Shown: positions 6,174 through 13,820, counted from the stretch's first letter. The stretch: 64,000 nucleotides of DNA from Betaproteobacteria bacterium (GCA_009780885.1 WQZF01000003.1:21502-85501); one strand, 5' to 3'. Program-made: numbers and translations. Notes: generated by a model from the letters alone, not told the origin.

Positions 6174-6890
6174 TCACCTTGCGGACCGTGTCGGCTTTGA
6201 GTCTTGTTCCGGGCTTTGGGCTGCATCGCCGCCAAAGTCCGTAAAATCCAGGGGCAGCGCCCGCAATACCCTGCCGATGATCCGCGTGTCTTCAAAACGT
6301 TCTTCCCACGGCCAGGGCGGGTACTTTGCATTGTCGGAAAGCACGGTCAGCACGCGCCCAACGAAAGACAGTCTTTTACACAGCAGCCCGCCGCCGTGGA
6401 AGATCAGATAGACGCCTTCGCCCCCCTGGAATTCGGTGACAGAGGTATCCACAAACAGCAGGTCCTTGGAGTTGATCGTCGGGATCATGCTGTCGTTCAT
6501 GGCCTGGATGATCTTCACGGCGCTGTCGGCGCGTCCGATGAAGCGACGCGCGACCGCTATTGGCATTTCGATGCTGCGAATAACTTCCGGGTAGTCATCG
6601 TTGATTGACCCTTGCCCGCAGGCGGCGTGAGCATCAAGCATGATGTAGCGCACATTGTTTTTGTCTTCAGACGGATCAATCCTCATTGCGCCTTCCCCGG
6701 ACTCGATCCATGTCGCAGAGCAGCCAATTCTTGCCTGCGCATTAAGACCTCCGGGTTTTGATACTCCGCGAGATTCCCAATTTTTAACTGTTTGTGGGGA
6801 CTCTCCAAGAAGAGAAGCCACGGCTGATGGCCCAGTGATGTTTTTTATAATTTTTGCCGAAAGGTAGAGGCGTTTCATCGTTTCATGCAT
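6174..6890 (-). CDS. CI-like phage repressor, HTH plus S24 peptidase
   Basis: A 238-residue protein if the ATG at 6890 (MHETMKRLYLSAKI) is used; another ATG lies at 6878 and the frame stays open to 6929. An N-terminal HTH (VASLLGESPQTVKNWESRGV) is followed by a LexA/S24 domain. The self-cleavage site is Cys91-Gly92 (AACGQG; UmuD also uses Cys-Gly), the nucleophile is Ser134 (AMNDSMIP) and the general base Lys172 (LLCKRL). RecA-stimulated autocleavage would trigger induction. It faces the Cro-like gene across the operators at 6910-6962 and heads a leftward run of cargo genes. Confidence 0.92.
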   Translation of the reverse strand: MHETMKRLYLSAKIIKNITGPSAVASLLGESPQTVKNWESRGVSKPGGLNAQARIGCSATWIESGEGAMRIDPSEDKNNVRYIMLDAHAACGQGSINDDYPEVIRSIEMPIAVARRFIGRADSAVKIIQAMNDSMIPTINSKDLLFVDTSVTEFQGGEGVYLIFHGGGLLCKRLSFVGRVLTVLSDNAKYPPWPWEERFEDTRIIGRVLRALPLDFTDFGGDAAQSPEQDSKPTRSAR

Positions 6891-6909
6891 CAGGACACCA
6901 TACCAAATA

Positions 6910-6924
6910 TAAACAAAATGTTGA
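6910..6924. promoter_or_regulatory. Candidate operator O2
   Basis: TAAACAAAATGTTGA shares the TAAAC-N5-GTT(T/G)A plan with O1 and lies 23 nt from it. It overlaps the region expected for the leftward repressor promoter and the TTGATA -35-like box of the rightward promoter. Confidence 0.6.
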
Positions 6925-6947
6925 TACACAAGGGGTTGAAAAACATA

Positions 6948-6962
6948 TAAACATGGTGTTTA
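6948..6962. promoter_or_regulatory. Phage operator O1 at the repressor/Cro junction
   Basis: TAAACATGGTGTTTA occurs here and, inverted and exact, at 1503-1517. It covers the region just downstream of a TATAAA-like -10 for the Cro-like gene, so bound repressor would block rightward early transcription. Confidence 0.75.
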
Positions 6963-6970
6963 ATTGGGCT

Positions 6971-7174
6971 ATGAGTCCAAAAGAGCTTATTCACTCCCTC
7001 GGAGGCCCAACCGTTCTGGCGAAAAAACTTGGATATACGAAGCCAGGCGGGGCGCAGCGTTGTGCAAATTGGGGTCGTAGAGGCATTCCGGCGTCTGTTC
7101 GCCTCGCGCGCCCCGATCTTTTCAGCGAGGCTGCGCAGCCCGAACTCGCCGCCCCCAAAAAGGAGGTCGCGTGA
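6971..7174 (+). CDS. Cro-like HTH regulator
   Basis: A 67-residue protein (MSPKELIHSLGGPTVLAKKL) diverging from the repressor. The HTH (LGGPTVLAKKLGYTKPGGAQRCANWGRRGIP) has the form of Cro/YdaS-type lambda-repressor-like domains. An in-frame ATG at 6953 lies within operator O1, so the downstream ATG at 6971 is preferred. No convincing ribosome site precedes either. It should act as the lytic-side switch repressor. Confidence 0.75.
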   Translation: MSPKELIHSLGGPTVLAKKLGYTKPGGAQRCANWGRRGIPASVRLARPDLFSEAAQPELAAPKKEVA

Positions 7175-7236
7175 GCTCCTCATGCACGGTAACAATCCGC
7201 GCAGGTTTGGATTTCGGGCCAGCCCTTTCGGCGCTC

Positions 7237-7458
7237 TCAGAATTGAATCGTCTTCGAGAGGTTTCTTGCGAGCCTGTCGATGTTTTCCTGGGCGGTCTGG
7301 ATGAGTTTGCGCAAGCTTTCCGGATCCGCCTCGAATTGGTGTCCGGCACGGCAGATGAGTACCGGGCTTTGCTTGAGCCTTCCGATCGTTTGCTTGGCTT
7401 CCTGTCCGCAGCTCGGGCAGGGAATCTCCAGCTCCAGATGGTCGATATTGACAGTCAT
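7237..7458 (-). CDS. Small zinc-ribbon-like phage protein
   Basis: A 73-residue protein with an excellent AAGGAG site upstream of its ATG at 7458. The N-terminus IPCPSCGQEA gives a CxxC knuckle; a second knuckle is only partial (LICRAGHQF, Cys and His). A C-terminal helix follows (SLRKLIQTAQENIDRLARNL). It is leftward, isolated among rightward early genes. Function unknown; binding of zinc and nucleic acid is plausible. Confidence 0.7.
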   Translation of the reverse strand: MTVNIDHLELEIPCPSCGQEAKQTIGRLKQSPVLICRAGHQFEADPESLRKLIQTAQENIDRLARNLSKTIQF

Positions 7459-7544
7459 GGGCGCTCCTTTGAGGGGAAATGATGGTGTGGAAATCTGATT
7501 TTACGCTCGCTGCGAGCGCCCGCCCCCGTTGCTGCACGGCCTTT

Positions 7545-7580
7545 CCTTCCGGGGCTTTGCGGCCCCGGAAGGGTTTTTTT
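7545..7580 (+). terminator. Strong intrinsic terminator upstream of replication genes
   Basis: Arms CCTTCCGGGGC and GCCCCGGAAGG (11 bp) close a 6-nt loop and are followed by G then seven Ts. It lies just before the gene starting at 7592. It could act as an early terminator that must be overcome for replication-gene expression, as tR1 does in lambda; that role is inference. Confidence 0.85.
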
Positions 7581-7591
7581 GGGGTGAGACG

Positions 7592-7819
7592 ATGAGCATC
7601 GACAAGAAGTCGGTCCATGTGCGCCTGACGCCGGAAATGCATGAGCGCCTGGCGCTGATCGCGGGCCTGAAGTCGGACGATATTAGCGAACACGCCGGAT
7701 ACCTCCTCGAAAAGATGATCGTCGCCGAATACCACGCGGTCACTGTACAGGCGTCGCGCCTGAAACGGCTGGGATTGATCGGGAGCGAGGGGGATTGCCA
7801 GGGAGGGACAGGGAAATGA
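7592..7819 (+). CDS. Ribbon-helix-helix-like small protein
   Basis: A 75-residue protein. SVHVRLTPEMHERLALIAGL near the N-terminus gives a beta-strand followed by a helix, typical of Arc/MetJ-type ribbon-helix-helix proteins, and a second helix (EHAGYLLEKMIVAEY) follows. It starts shortly after the terminator with GGGGTGAG upstream, and its stop overlaps the next ATG (ATGA). It is probably a DNA-binding regulator of the early region. Confidence 0.65.
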   Translation: MSIDKKSVHVRLTPEMHERLALIAGLKSDDISEHAGYLLEKMIVAEYHAVTVQASRLKRLGLIGSEGDCQGGTGK

Positions 7820-8106
7820 CGCTCGACGATTACTGCTTTGAGCGCGGCGCCGCCGCGCAGCTCGCCAAAAAGCTCGGGGTTGCGCGGTCGCATGTGTATG
7901 AATGGCGCTGCGGCAACCGGACCTGCCCGCCGCTGATCTGTGTCGAAATCGAGCGGATCACGCTCGGCGCGGTGACGCGCCGGGATCTGCGCCCGAAGGA
8001 TTTCGAAAAACACTGGCCCGAACTCGTCAGCGCGGCGCCCACGGGCTTCGATGCGGTCTATCGCAGGTTTCTGGCGCGGCTCTACGCGCCGCTCCCCATG
8101 AGTTAG
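7816..8106 (+). CDS. YdaS-like HTH regulator
   Basis: A 96-residue protein (MTLDDYCFERGAAAQLAKKL) with an HTH of the YdaS/Cro type: RGAAAQLAKKLGVARSHVYEW, then the conserved WRCGNRTCPPLICVEIERIT, where CPPxxCxxIE is the usual YdaS ending. YdaS-like proteins are found beside replication genes in lambdoid prophages. It is coupled by ATGA to the gene before it and lies 3 nt from the primase gene. Confidence 0.75.
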   Translation: MTLDDYCFERGAAAQLAKKLGVARSHVYEWRCGNRTCPPLICVEIERITLGAVTRRDLRPKDFEKHWPELVSAAPTGFDAVYRRFLARLYAPLPMS

Positions 8107-8109
8107 ACC

Positions 8110-10473
8110 ATGGGGAGCAAAATAAACACGGGAGAGGTTCTGGGCGGCGTGGATATCGTCCAGGTGATCGGCGCGTATGTGCCGCTCTTCAAGTCCGGCG
8201 CGGAATACGAGGCGTGCTGCCCGTTTCACAACGAGGAAACGCCGTCCTTCAAGGTGTCGCCCGCAAAGCAGATTTATCACTGCTTCGGCTGCGGGGCGAA
8301 CGGGGATGCGATCAAGTTCTTGCAGGAGCACCAGGGGCTGACGTTTCAGGAGGCGTGTAGATCGCTGGGGGCGGGTTCCGGTGCGCCAGCGGAAGCGCGG
8401 CGCCAGAAGCCTCCCCGCCCCGCCGTGGAAAAAACGACGTGGAAGCCGGTGTTGCCGGTGCCGCCGAACGCGCTGGCGCCGCCGCGCGCGCACCCCAAGC
8501 GCGGCGAGCCGGAAACGGTCTGGGCTTATCGCGACGCCGCCGGGGCGATGCTCGGCTACGTCTGCCGCTTTCGGACCTCCGACGGCGGGAAGGAAATCCT
8601 GCCGCTGGTGTGGGCGCAGGATTCGGAAACCGGGCAGTCGATGTGGCGCTGGATGGCGTTTCCTGCGCCGCGCCCGCTCTACGGTCTGGATCGGCTGGCG
8701 GAAAAGCCGGATGCGCCGGTGTTGATGGTCGAGGGCGAGAAATGCGCCGATGCGGCCGCAGCAGAATTGCCCGATCTGGTTTCCATGAGTTGGCCGGGCG
8801 GCGGCAAGGCGGTCGATAAGACGGATTTTGTGCCGGTGGCAGGGCGTAAGGTGTTGCTGTGGGCCGATTGCGACGCCAAGCGCGTTCCATTGACGCCGGC
8901 AGAGCGCAAGGCAGGGGTCGATCCGGAATCGAAGCCGCTGTTGCCGGAGGAAAGGCAACCCGGCGTGATGGCGATGCACAGGGTTGCCGAAAAGCTGCAC
9001 GCGCTGGGATGCAAGGTGTGGATGCTGAAGATCCCGGCGCCGGGAGAAAAGCCGGATGGCTGGGATGTGGCAGACGCGATCTCGGAAGGCTTGAAGGGCG
9101 CGGCACTGGCGGATTTCATCCGTGCCAATGTTGCGCTGTTCGCGCCAGCGGGACAGGGGGGAAAAGGGGTTTCTCCCGCCGGTCCCGCTGGCGCAGGCAG
9201 CGGAGAAAGCGGGGATGATTCCTGGCGGGCGCTGTTGATCCGCAAGGACGAGAAACTCGTCGATTGCCGTGAAAACGTCTATTTGATCCTGAAGCATCAT
9301 CCGGACTGGAAAGAGGTGATCTGGGCGAATGTGTTCGCGCGCAAGATCGTCCGGCGAAATCCGGCGCCCTGGGAATCCGCGAAATCGTTTACGCAGCCAA
9401 TCGAGTGGGACGATAACGATGATTTCCGGCTGGGGCTTTGGCTGGCGCAGAACGAGCGGATGATCGTGCGTTCTTCGGAGACGCTTTCTTCCGCCGTGGG
9501 ATGGGTGGCGTCCGAGACGCGCTGGCACCCGGTGCGCGATTATCTGGAGTCTCTGCAATGGGATGGTGTGCCGCGCCTCGAAGATTGGCTGACGGATTTC
9601 CTGGGCGTGCGCAAGACGGAATATTCGGCGCTGGCAGGGAGGATGTTCCTGATCGGGATGGTGGCCCGGATTTTCCGGCCCGGCTGTTTGATGCGCTCGA
9701 TGCCAATCCTGGAAGGCCCGCAGCTTCGGGGGAAGTCGAGCGCGCTGCGCGTCCTGGGGGGCGAGTTTTTTTCGGATGCGCCGCTGGATTTGAACAACAA
9801 GGATGTCTATCAGTTGATCCAGGGCTGCTGGTTGTTCGAGGTCGGCGAACTGGATGCGTTCAACCGCTCCGAGATCACCCGGATCAAGTCATTCATTTCC
9901 TCGCAGGTCGACCGCTTCCGCGCGCCCTACGACCGGGCCCCGCGCGATAACCAGCGGGAAACCTGCTTTGCCGGAACGACAAACCAGTCCGAGTATTTCA
10001 AGGACAGCACGGGCAATACGCGCTATTGGCCCTTGCTGGTCGAGGAAGTCGACCGGATCAATCTCGACGGCCTGGCGGCCGCCCGCGATCAGCTTTTCGC
10101 GGAAGCGGTGGTCATGTTCCGCCGTGGCGAACGATGGCACCCAAGCCGCGACGAGCAGGAACGATTGTTCCGGCCCGAGCAGGAAACACGGGAAATCATC
10201 GATCCGTGGATGACCATGATCACGACCTGGCTGCTCAAGCGGCCATCGTCGTCGGATCGGGTGACGACCGAGGAAATCCTCGGCGATCTCTTGAAAGTCG
10301 AGCCATCGAAAATCGACGCCAGCAGAAGCATGGCGACGCGCGTGGGCAATGTGATGCGCGCGATCGGATGGAAGCGCAAGCGCGAGACTTCGGGCGCGCG
10401 GGGGTATTTCTACCTGCGCCCGGAAAATTGGTTGTCCGAAATGAAAAAGGAGCGCGGAAATGATCCGTTCTGA
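8110..10473 (+). CDS. Phage primase-helicase (CHC2 finger, Toprim-like, VapE)
   Basis: A 787-residue protein. Residues 36-61 carry the CHC2 zinc finger (C37-PFH40, then C58-FGC61 with CFGCGANGDAIKF) of DnaG-type primases. A Toprim-like region follows (VLMVEGEKCADAA near 204; LLWADCD near 249). The C-terminal 330 residues are a virulence-associated E (VapE) superfamily 3 helicase/ATPase, with Walker A-like LEGPQLRGKSSALR near 534 and the acidic WLFEVGELDAF. It should initiate and unwind phage DNA replication in the cytoplasm. The iteron-like repeats immediately downstream fit an origin. Confidence 0.92.
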   Translation: MGSKINTGEVLGGVDIVQVIGAYVPLFKSGAEYEACCPFHNEETPSFKVSPAKQIYHCFGCGANGDAIKFLQEHQGLTFQEACRSLGAGSGAPAEARRQKPPRPAVEKTTWKPVLPVPPNALAPPRAHPKRGEPETVWAYRDAAGAMLGYVCRFRTSDGGKEILPLVWAQDSETGQSMWRWMAFPAPRPLYGLDRLAEKPDAPVLMVEGEKCADAAAAELPDLVSMSWPGGGKAVDKTDFVPVAGRKVLLWADCDAKRVPLTPAERKAGVDPESKPLLPEERQPGVMAMHRVAEKLHALGCKVWMLKIPAPGEKPDGWDVADAISEGLKGAALADFIRANVALFAPAGQGGKGVSPAGPAGAGSGESGDDSWRALLIRKDEKLVDCRENVYLILKHHPDWKEVIWANVFARKIVRRNPAPWESAKSFTQPIEWDDNDDFRLGLWLAQNERMIVRSSETLSSAVGWVASETRWHPVRDYLESLQWDGVPRLEDWLTDFLGVRKTEYSALAGRMFLIGMVARIFRPGCLMRSMPILEGPQLRGKSSALRVLGGEFFSDAPLDLNNKDVYQLIQGCWLFEVGELDAFNRSEITRIKSFISSQVDRFRAPYDRAPRDNQRETCFAGTTNQSEYFKDSTGNTRYWPLLVEEVDRINLDGLAAARDQLFAEAVVMFRRGERWHPSRDEQERLFRPEQETREIIDPWMTMITTWLLKRPSSSDRVTTEEILGDLLKVEPSKIDASRSMATRVGNVMRAIGWKRKRETSGARGYFYLRPENWLSEMKKERGNDPF

Positions 10474-10503
10474 CCAGGGATCGGTGATCCGTCTCGCCTC
10501 AAG

Positions 10504-10752
10504 GTGGGACGAACCGGAAAAGGTAGGACGGCGGAAAACCGCGTGGGTATTGGTTTTGTCCTACCGTCCTACCTCGTCCCACCTCGCCGCAGGCGGGCGC
10601 GGGCGCGGGCGGGCGCGGGCGGGCGCACCCGCGCGTATACGCGCGCGTGTACCTGCCTACACAGGTAGGACAGGTAGGGAGGTAGGACAGACACAGGATT
10701 GGTGCGGGTTTGCGCCGTCCTACCTTCCGTCCTACCCAAAAACAGGTAAGAC
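10504..10752. repeat. Iteron-like GTAGGAC cluster, candidate replication origin
   Basis: The heptamer GTAGGAC recurs in both orientations in a 250-bp stretch. Forward copies are at 10523, 10665 and 10682, with variants at 10504 (GTGGGAC), 10674 (GTAGGGA) and 10746 (GTAAGAC). Inverted copies are at 10558, 10566, 10717 and 10729, with a variant at 10576 (GTCCCAC). Between the clusters is a GC-rich GGGCGC run, then CGCGCGTATACGCGCG-like alternation. No convincing gene occupies 10474-10755. Position directly after the primase-helicase gene supports an origin. Confidence 0.65.
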
Positions 10753-10755
10753 GGA

Positions 10756-11016
10756 ATGATCGAGCAGATGCGCGCCGACTTCCTGACGCTGGCGGCCTGG
10801 CTCAAGGCGTCGGAAGGATGGAGCGAAGCGGAAGTCGAGGAAATGCGCGCGGCGGTTCAGGAGGCCGTCGAGCGCGGCGATGAGGCTCTGATGGCGTGCT
10901 GGGCCGCCTGGCTCGCGGAACGTTCCGCCCAGGCCAAGGCCTTGCGCGAAAGAGTCATCGCCTTCGAGAAAAACGTGCACGCGCAGACAGAACAGAAAAA
11001 ACGGGAGTTTGCATGA
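10756..11016 (+). CDS. Hypothetical phage protein
   Basis: An 86-residue, almost wholly helical, acidic protein (MIEQMRADFLTLAAWLKASE) with Trp-rich segments (ALMACWAAWLAER). It starts just after the last iteron-like repeat and its last codons overlap the next start (ATGA type). No known domain is recognised. Confidence 0.6.
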   Translation: MIEQMRADFLTLAAWLKASEGWSEAEVEEMRAAVQEAVERGDEALMACWAAWLAERSAQAKALRERVIAFEKNVHAQTEQKKREFA

Positions 11017-11378
11017 TCGCTTACTGGGACGCCTGGCTGAACCGCTGGGCGCAATGGAAAGAAAGGGAACGGCGCGGCGAGTGCGGCTGGTACAAGGTCT
11101 CCCCGTCCTTCCGGAACGCGCGCAGCTCGGGCGAGTATCTCAGGCCCGGCACGCCGGAACTCGACGAGCAGGCCCTCTTCGTCGATCAATGCGTCCAGCG
11201 CCTGGCCCTCACCGACCTGAAAACGATCCTCGCCTTCTACGTGTGGGAAAAAACCGCCGCCAGCGCCGCGTTGAAGCTGGGAATGTCAAAGCGCGCCCTG
11301 TACCTGCGCCTCGACCGCATCCACCAGGAACTCCGGAAACACGAACAGGAATTCAACGATGAACGCCGCTGCGATTGA
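11013..11378 (+). CDS. Putative late-gene regulator with C-terminal HTH
   Basis: A 121-residue protein starting MIAYWDAWLNRWAQWKERER. The C-terminal half (LALTDLKTILAFYVWEKTAASAALKLGMSKRALYLRLDRIHQEL) reads as a sigma-region-4-like helix-turn-helix, as in small phage antitermination or late-activator proteins. It is the last gene of the rightward early block, the usual position for a late regulator. Family assignment is inference from shape and place. Confidence 0.6.
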   Translation: MIAYWDAWLNRWAQWKERERRGECGWYKVSPSFRNARSSGEYLRPGTPELDEQALFVDQCVQRLALTDLKTILAFYVWEKTAASAALKLGMSKRALYLRLDRIHQELRKHEQEFNDERRCD

Positions 11379-11426
11379 CGCCGCCCACTGCGGCAATCGC
11401 CACGGCATTGCCCCCGCCCCGGCGGC

Positions 11427-11711
11427 TTACAAGCGCCCGGCAAGCCGCAGGGAAGCGCGCAACATATCGTTGATGCGCGTCTGCCAGCCGTCGCCCGCCT
11501 CGCGCAACGCCGCCAGCACATCAGGATCAAGCCTGAGCTTGACGGGCTGTTTGGTGGCGCGGGCCTTGGGGCGGCCAATGCGCATCACCGGCATGGCTTT
11601 CCATTGTTCATCGGACAATGGGAGCGCGTCAGGATCGGACAAGGCGGCGGCCGTGATGGCGGCATCTTCCTCGTCGGTGGGCAGAAGGGTTCCGGGTTTA
11701 AGTTTCGGCAT
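11427..11711 (-). CDS. brnA: BrnA-family antitoxin
   Basis: A 94-residue protein starting MPKLKPGTLLPTDEEDAAIT. The C-terminal RHH region GRPKARATKQPVKLRLDPDVLAALREAGDGWQTRINDMLR is typical of BrnA (COG3514). BrnA neutralises the RNase BrnT and represses their operon. The gene overlaps the end of brnT by 14 nt, toxin first, as usual for this system. The pair may stabilise the prophage. Confidence 0.85.
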   Translation of the reverse strand: MPKLKPGTLLPTDEEDAAITAAALSDPDALPLSDEQWKAMPVMRIGRPKARATKQPVKLRLDPDVLAALREAGDGWQTRINDMLRASLRLAGRL

Positions 11712-11967
11712 AACTTTTGGCCTCACTTCTTGTGGCGCGGCGCAGGCTGATGACGCGGCAGGCGTCGTTGCGTTCGACGAAGGCCATGCAGAACAAGCGC
11801 GCTCCGATGTATCCCAGCGCAATCATGCGCTCTTCGCCGTAATCTTCCCGCGTGTCCATACGCACACGGGCGCTGTCCCATTCGAACCCTTTGGCCTCGG
11901 TCAGGGAAACCCCGTGTTTGGCAATGTTCAAGGCATCCTTGGCAGGGTCGAATTCGATCAACATCAT
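11698..11967 (-). CDS. brnT: BrnT-family ribonuclease toxin
   Basis: An 89-residue protein with the BrnT signature: IEFDPAKDALNIAKHGVSLTEAKGFEWD, then REDYGEERMIALGYIGARLFCMAFVERNDACRVISLRRATRSEAKSY. BrnT is a RelE-like RNase inhibited by BrnA. Two adjacent ATGs (11967 and 11964) are possible starts. The predicted transcription start is near 11965, so translation may be nearly leaderless. Confidence 0.88.
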   Translation of the reverse strand: MMLIEFDPAKDALNIAKHGVSLTEAKGFEWDSARVRMDTREDYGEERMIALGYIGARLFCMAFVERNDACRVISLRRATRSEAKSYAET

Positions 11968-11968
11968 A

Positions 11969-12000
11969 CTTATTGTACCCCCAATAAGTCGAAAAAACAA
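11969..12000 (-). promoter_or_regulatory. brnTA promoter with operator dyad
   Basis: On the minus strand TTGTTT (12000-11995) and TACAAT (11977-11972) are separated by exactly 17 nt. The inverted repeat CTTATTG / CAATAAG (11969-11975 and 11982-11988) overlaps the -10 box. That is where a BrnA dimer would be expected to bind for autorepression. Confidence 0.7.
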
Positions 12001-12074
12001 ACCGCCATTGACCCCGCCGCGCAACCGGGCTATGCTCTTGCCGTCACGGAAAAAAACGTGACCGGGTTTTGGTT

Positions 12075-12614
12075 ATGCAAAAAAAATTCAAATATAACGA
12101 AGTTCTTAGCGAACTTATCAACCGATTCCCGTTCTGTTTCAGCCAAAATCCAAGGCAAGTTGTTCCACTCGGAACAAATACACTCTCAGAAATTTCCCGC
12201 GTGCTTGGCATTGAAGGCGAGCAGCTTGAGCCGTATCGCCTTGCGCTTAAAGACTATAAGCGCAGTTCTGCCTATCTCACAGCCTTGGCTCTTGGAAAAA
12301 AGCGACGCACCCTCTGGGGAGAAAAATTCCCGGCTCATATCACGCCACTCGACCGCGAACAGGCACGATCAGAATTACAACGGCGTGGCGTATGGTCAGA
12401 AACGCTTGAACATATCTACCGAAGTAAAATCGGGCATTTCGTGCAGCTCGAAAAAAACAGCCCAAGCAGCCGGACGCACAGAGAACGATTCCGGCGATGG
12501 ATTGAACGGCTGCAAGCAGCCGGATTCACCGAAGACGATATCCGCCGGATTCAATCAGAGGGTATCCAGACCGACGATCTGGAAGAAACTCGCCGCCTGC
12601 TCGACAGTATTTGA
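12075..12614 (+). CDS. ProQ/FinO-domain RNA chaperone-like protein
   Basis: A 179-residue protein (MQKKFKYNEVLSELINRFPF). The N-terminal 80 residues follow the ProQ/FinO fold pattern: LINRFPFCFSQ, then TLSEISRVLG, then LEPYRLALKDYKRSSAYLTAL and GKKRRTLWGE. ProQ/FinO proteins bind structured RNA ends and sRNA-mRNA pairs. The second half is charged and helical and ends in a short helical motif (FTEDDIRRIQSEG). A TTG two codons upstream is in frame. A prophage RNA-binding protein near structured RNA leaders is suggestive but unproven. Confidence 0.75.
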   Translation: MQKKFKYNEVLSELINRFPFCFSQNPRQVVPLGTNTLSEISRVLGIEGEQLEPYRLALKDYKRSSAYLTALALGKKRRTLWGEKFPAHITPLDREQARSELQRRGVWSETLEHIYRSKIGHFVQLEKNSPSSRTHRERFRRWIERLQAAGFTEDDIRRIQSEGIQTDDLEETRRLLDSI

Positions 12615-12678
12615 CATCCCTCCGGGTAGTGGGTACAGTGCGTTCAAGGGGTGTGATAGCTCCGACGAACAGCGGTAT

Positions 12679-12867
12679 CCGCGCCCGACAGCATCGCGGT
12701 TTTTTTGCGTCCGGCTTCTCAATGGCCGGGAGGACGGCGGATACAACACCCCGCAAGGGGGAAGAAGCCTACCCGGCTGTTCACGGGCTATCAACCTCCT
12801 GGCCACCTCGCGGGGGCGTGTGATAGCGGCCCTGCGAGATTTTCAAGTCTCGAACAGGAGCTGCAAC
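12679..12867 (+). promoter_or_regulatory. Structured leader upstream of the first KilA-N gene
   Basis: The leader holds a terminator-like hairpin CCGCG/CGCGG plus seven Ts (12679-12706), then TGCGTCC, then a GNRA hairpin CCCC-GCAA-GGGG (12749-12760). The same order of elements precedes the second KilA-N gene at 40474, with base-paired changes in the stem (AGCCC-GCAA-GGGCT). It resembles the layout of P1/P22-type c4 antisense control of ant/icd genes. Assignment to that class is inference. The upstream part, 12615-12678, shows no gene. Confidence 0.55.
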
Positions 12868-13485
12868 ATGAACGCACTCGCCCTCATCACGGTCGATCAG
12901 ACCGCCATCCGTCAACACGACGGCCTTTATTCCCTGAACGATCTGCACCGCGCCGCCGGTGGCGAAGAAAAAAACCGCCCGAATCAGTTTCTGCGCATCG
13001 ACCAGACGTGGGCGCTGATCAACGAGATTTCAAATGCGCATATCTGCGCAATTAAGACCCAGCGCGGCGCAGGAGGCGGTACTTATGCCTGCCGGGAACT
13101 GGTCATCGCCTACGCCGCGTGGATTTCCCCGGCCTTTCACCTGAAAGTGCTGCGGGTCTTTCTCGATCAGCTTTCCGCGCACCGGCAACGCCGCTTGCCG
13201 CTGCCGCCGCTCCCCTCGCTGGAGATGCCTTCCCTGCCGCCGCCACTGCCCGCCGTGGTACTGACCGAAACCGAAGCCTTCAATCTCTACGGGCTGCTGA
13301 CGATGATCAAGTATTTCTATGAGCGCACGGAAATCATCGAGCAAGGACTGAAAACCCTGGGATCATCGTTCGCGCCGCTCTTCTTCGACGCGCGAAACGA
13401 ACCCATGTTCAGATGCTGCGCGCTCAAGGCGCTGCGCGACCGCTGCGAACCGCACTATCGAAGAAACGAACCTCGGGCGAGATAA
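12868..13485 (+). CDS. KilA-N domain protein, copy 1
   Basis: A 205-residue protein (MNALALITVDQTAIRQHDGL). The KilA-N DNA-binding domain spans about residues 10-100 (YSLNDLHRAAGGEEKNRPNQ, GGGTYACRELVIAYAAWISP, LKVLRVFLDQL). A Pro/Leu linker and a C-terminal domain with FNLYGLLTMIKYFYER and RCCALKALRDRCEPHYRR follow. Such proteins act as antirepressors or regulators in phages. It is closely related to the protein encoded at 39824-40474. AGGAG lies 9 nt upstream of the ATG. Confidence 0.85.
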   Translation: MNALALITVDQTAIRQHDGLYSLNDLHRAAGGEEKNRPNQFLRIDQTWALINEISNAHICAIKTQRGAGGGTYACRELVIAYAAWISPAFHLKVLRVFLDQLSAHRQRRLPLPPLPSLEMPSLPPPLPAVVLTETEAFNLYGLLTMIKYFYERTEIIEQGLKTLGSSFAPLFFDARNEPMFRCCALKALRDRCEPHYRRNEPRAR

Positions 13486-13562
13486 AAAACCACTTGCGAA
13501 CATTGCACACTTTAGGTAAAAATTAGCCAAACTTGTTTTCTTGCGTCCAAAGCACAAAGCCA

Positions 13563-13593
13563 GAACCCGCCACCGAAAGGTTTGCGGGTTTTT
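13563..13593 (+). terminator. Intrinsic terminator after first KilA-N gene
   Basis: Arms AACCCGC and GCGGGTT enclose a short loop and run into TTTTTT. A second terminator-like hairpin AACCCCG/CGGGGTT with a long T-run follows at about 13660-13693. The gap 13486-13820 contains these two terminators and no gene that I can support. Confidence 0.75.
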
Positions 13594-13820
13594 TGTTTCC
13601 ACCGGTGAAGGGAAGCAAACAACCTGAACTATGGTAAGACGAGCAGCATGTAACTCAACGAACCCCGCAGCCAAAAAACTTCGGGGTTTTTTTATTTCTC
13701 AACACGCCCCGCGCAAAAAAAGGTACTCCCTCGCGCGCCAACTCCCTGAGATCAGGAAACACGCAAGTTTTGCGCAGATTTGGGATTTCTTGAGGGGTTG
13801 CTGTTTCCGGTTGATTGAAG

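Noticed and set aside
6953..6970. Earlier ATG for the Cro-like gene (MVFNWA extension)
   Set aside because: This ATG lies inside operator O1; the conserved HTH is complete from 6971.
10460..10759. Rightward 99-codon frame over the iteron region
   Set aside because: It is mostly Arg/Gly/Ala low complexity caused by the GC-rich repeats, and it begins inside the primase gene without a ribosome site.
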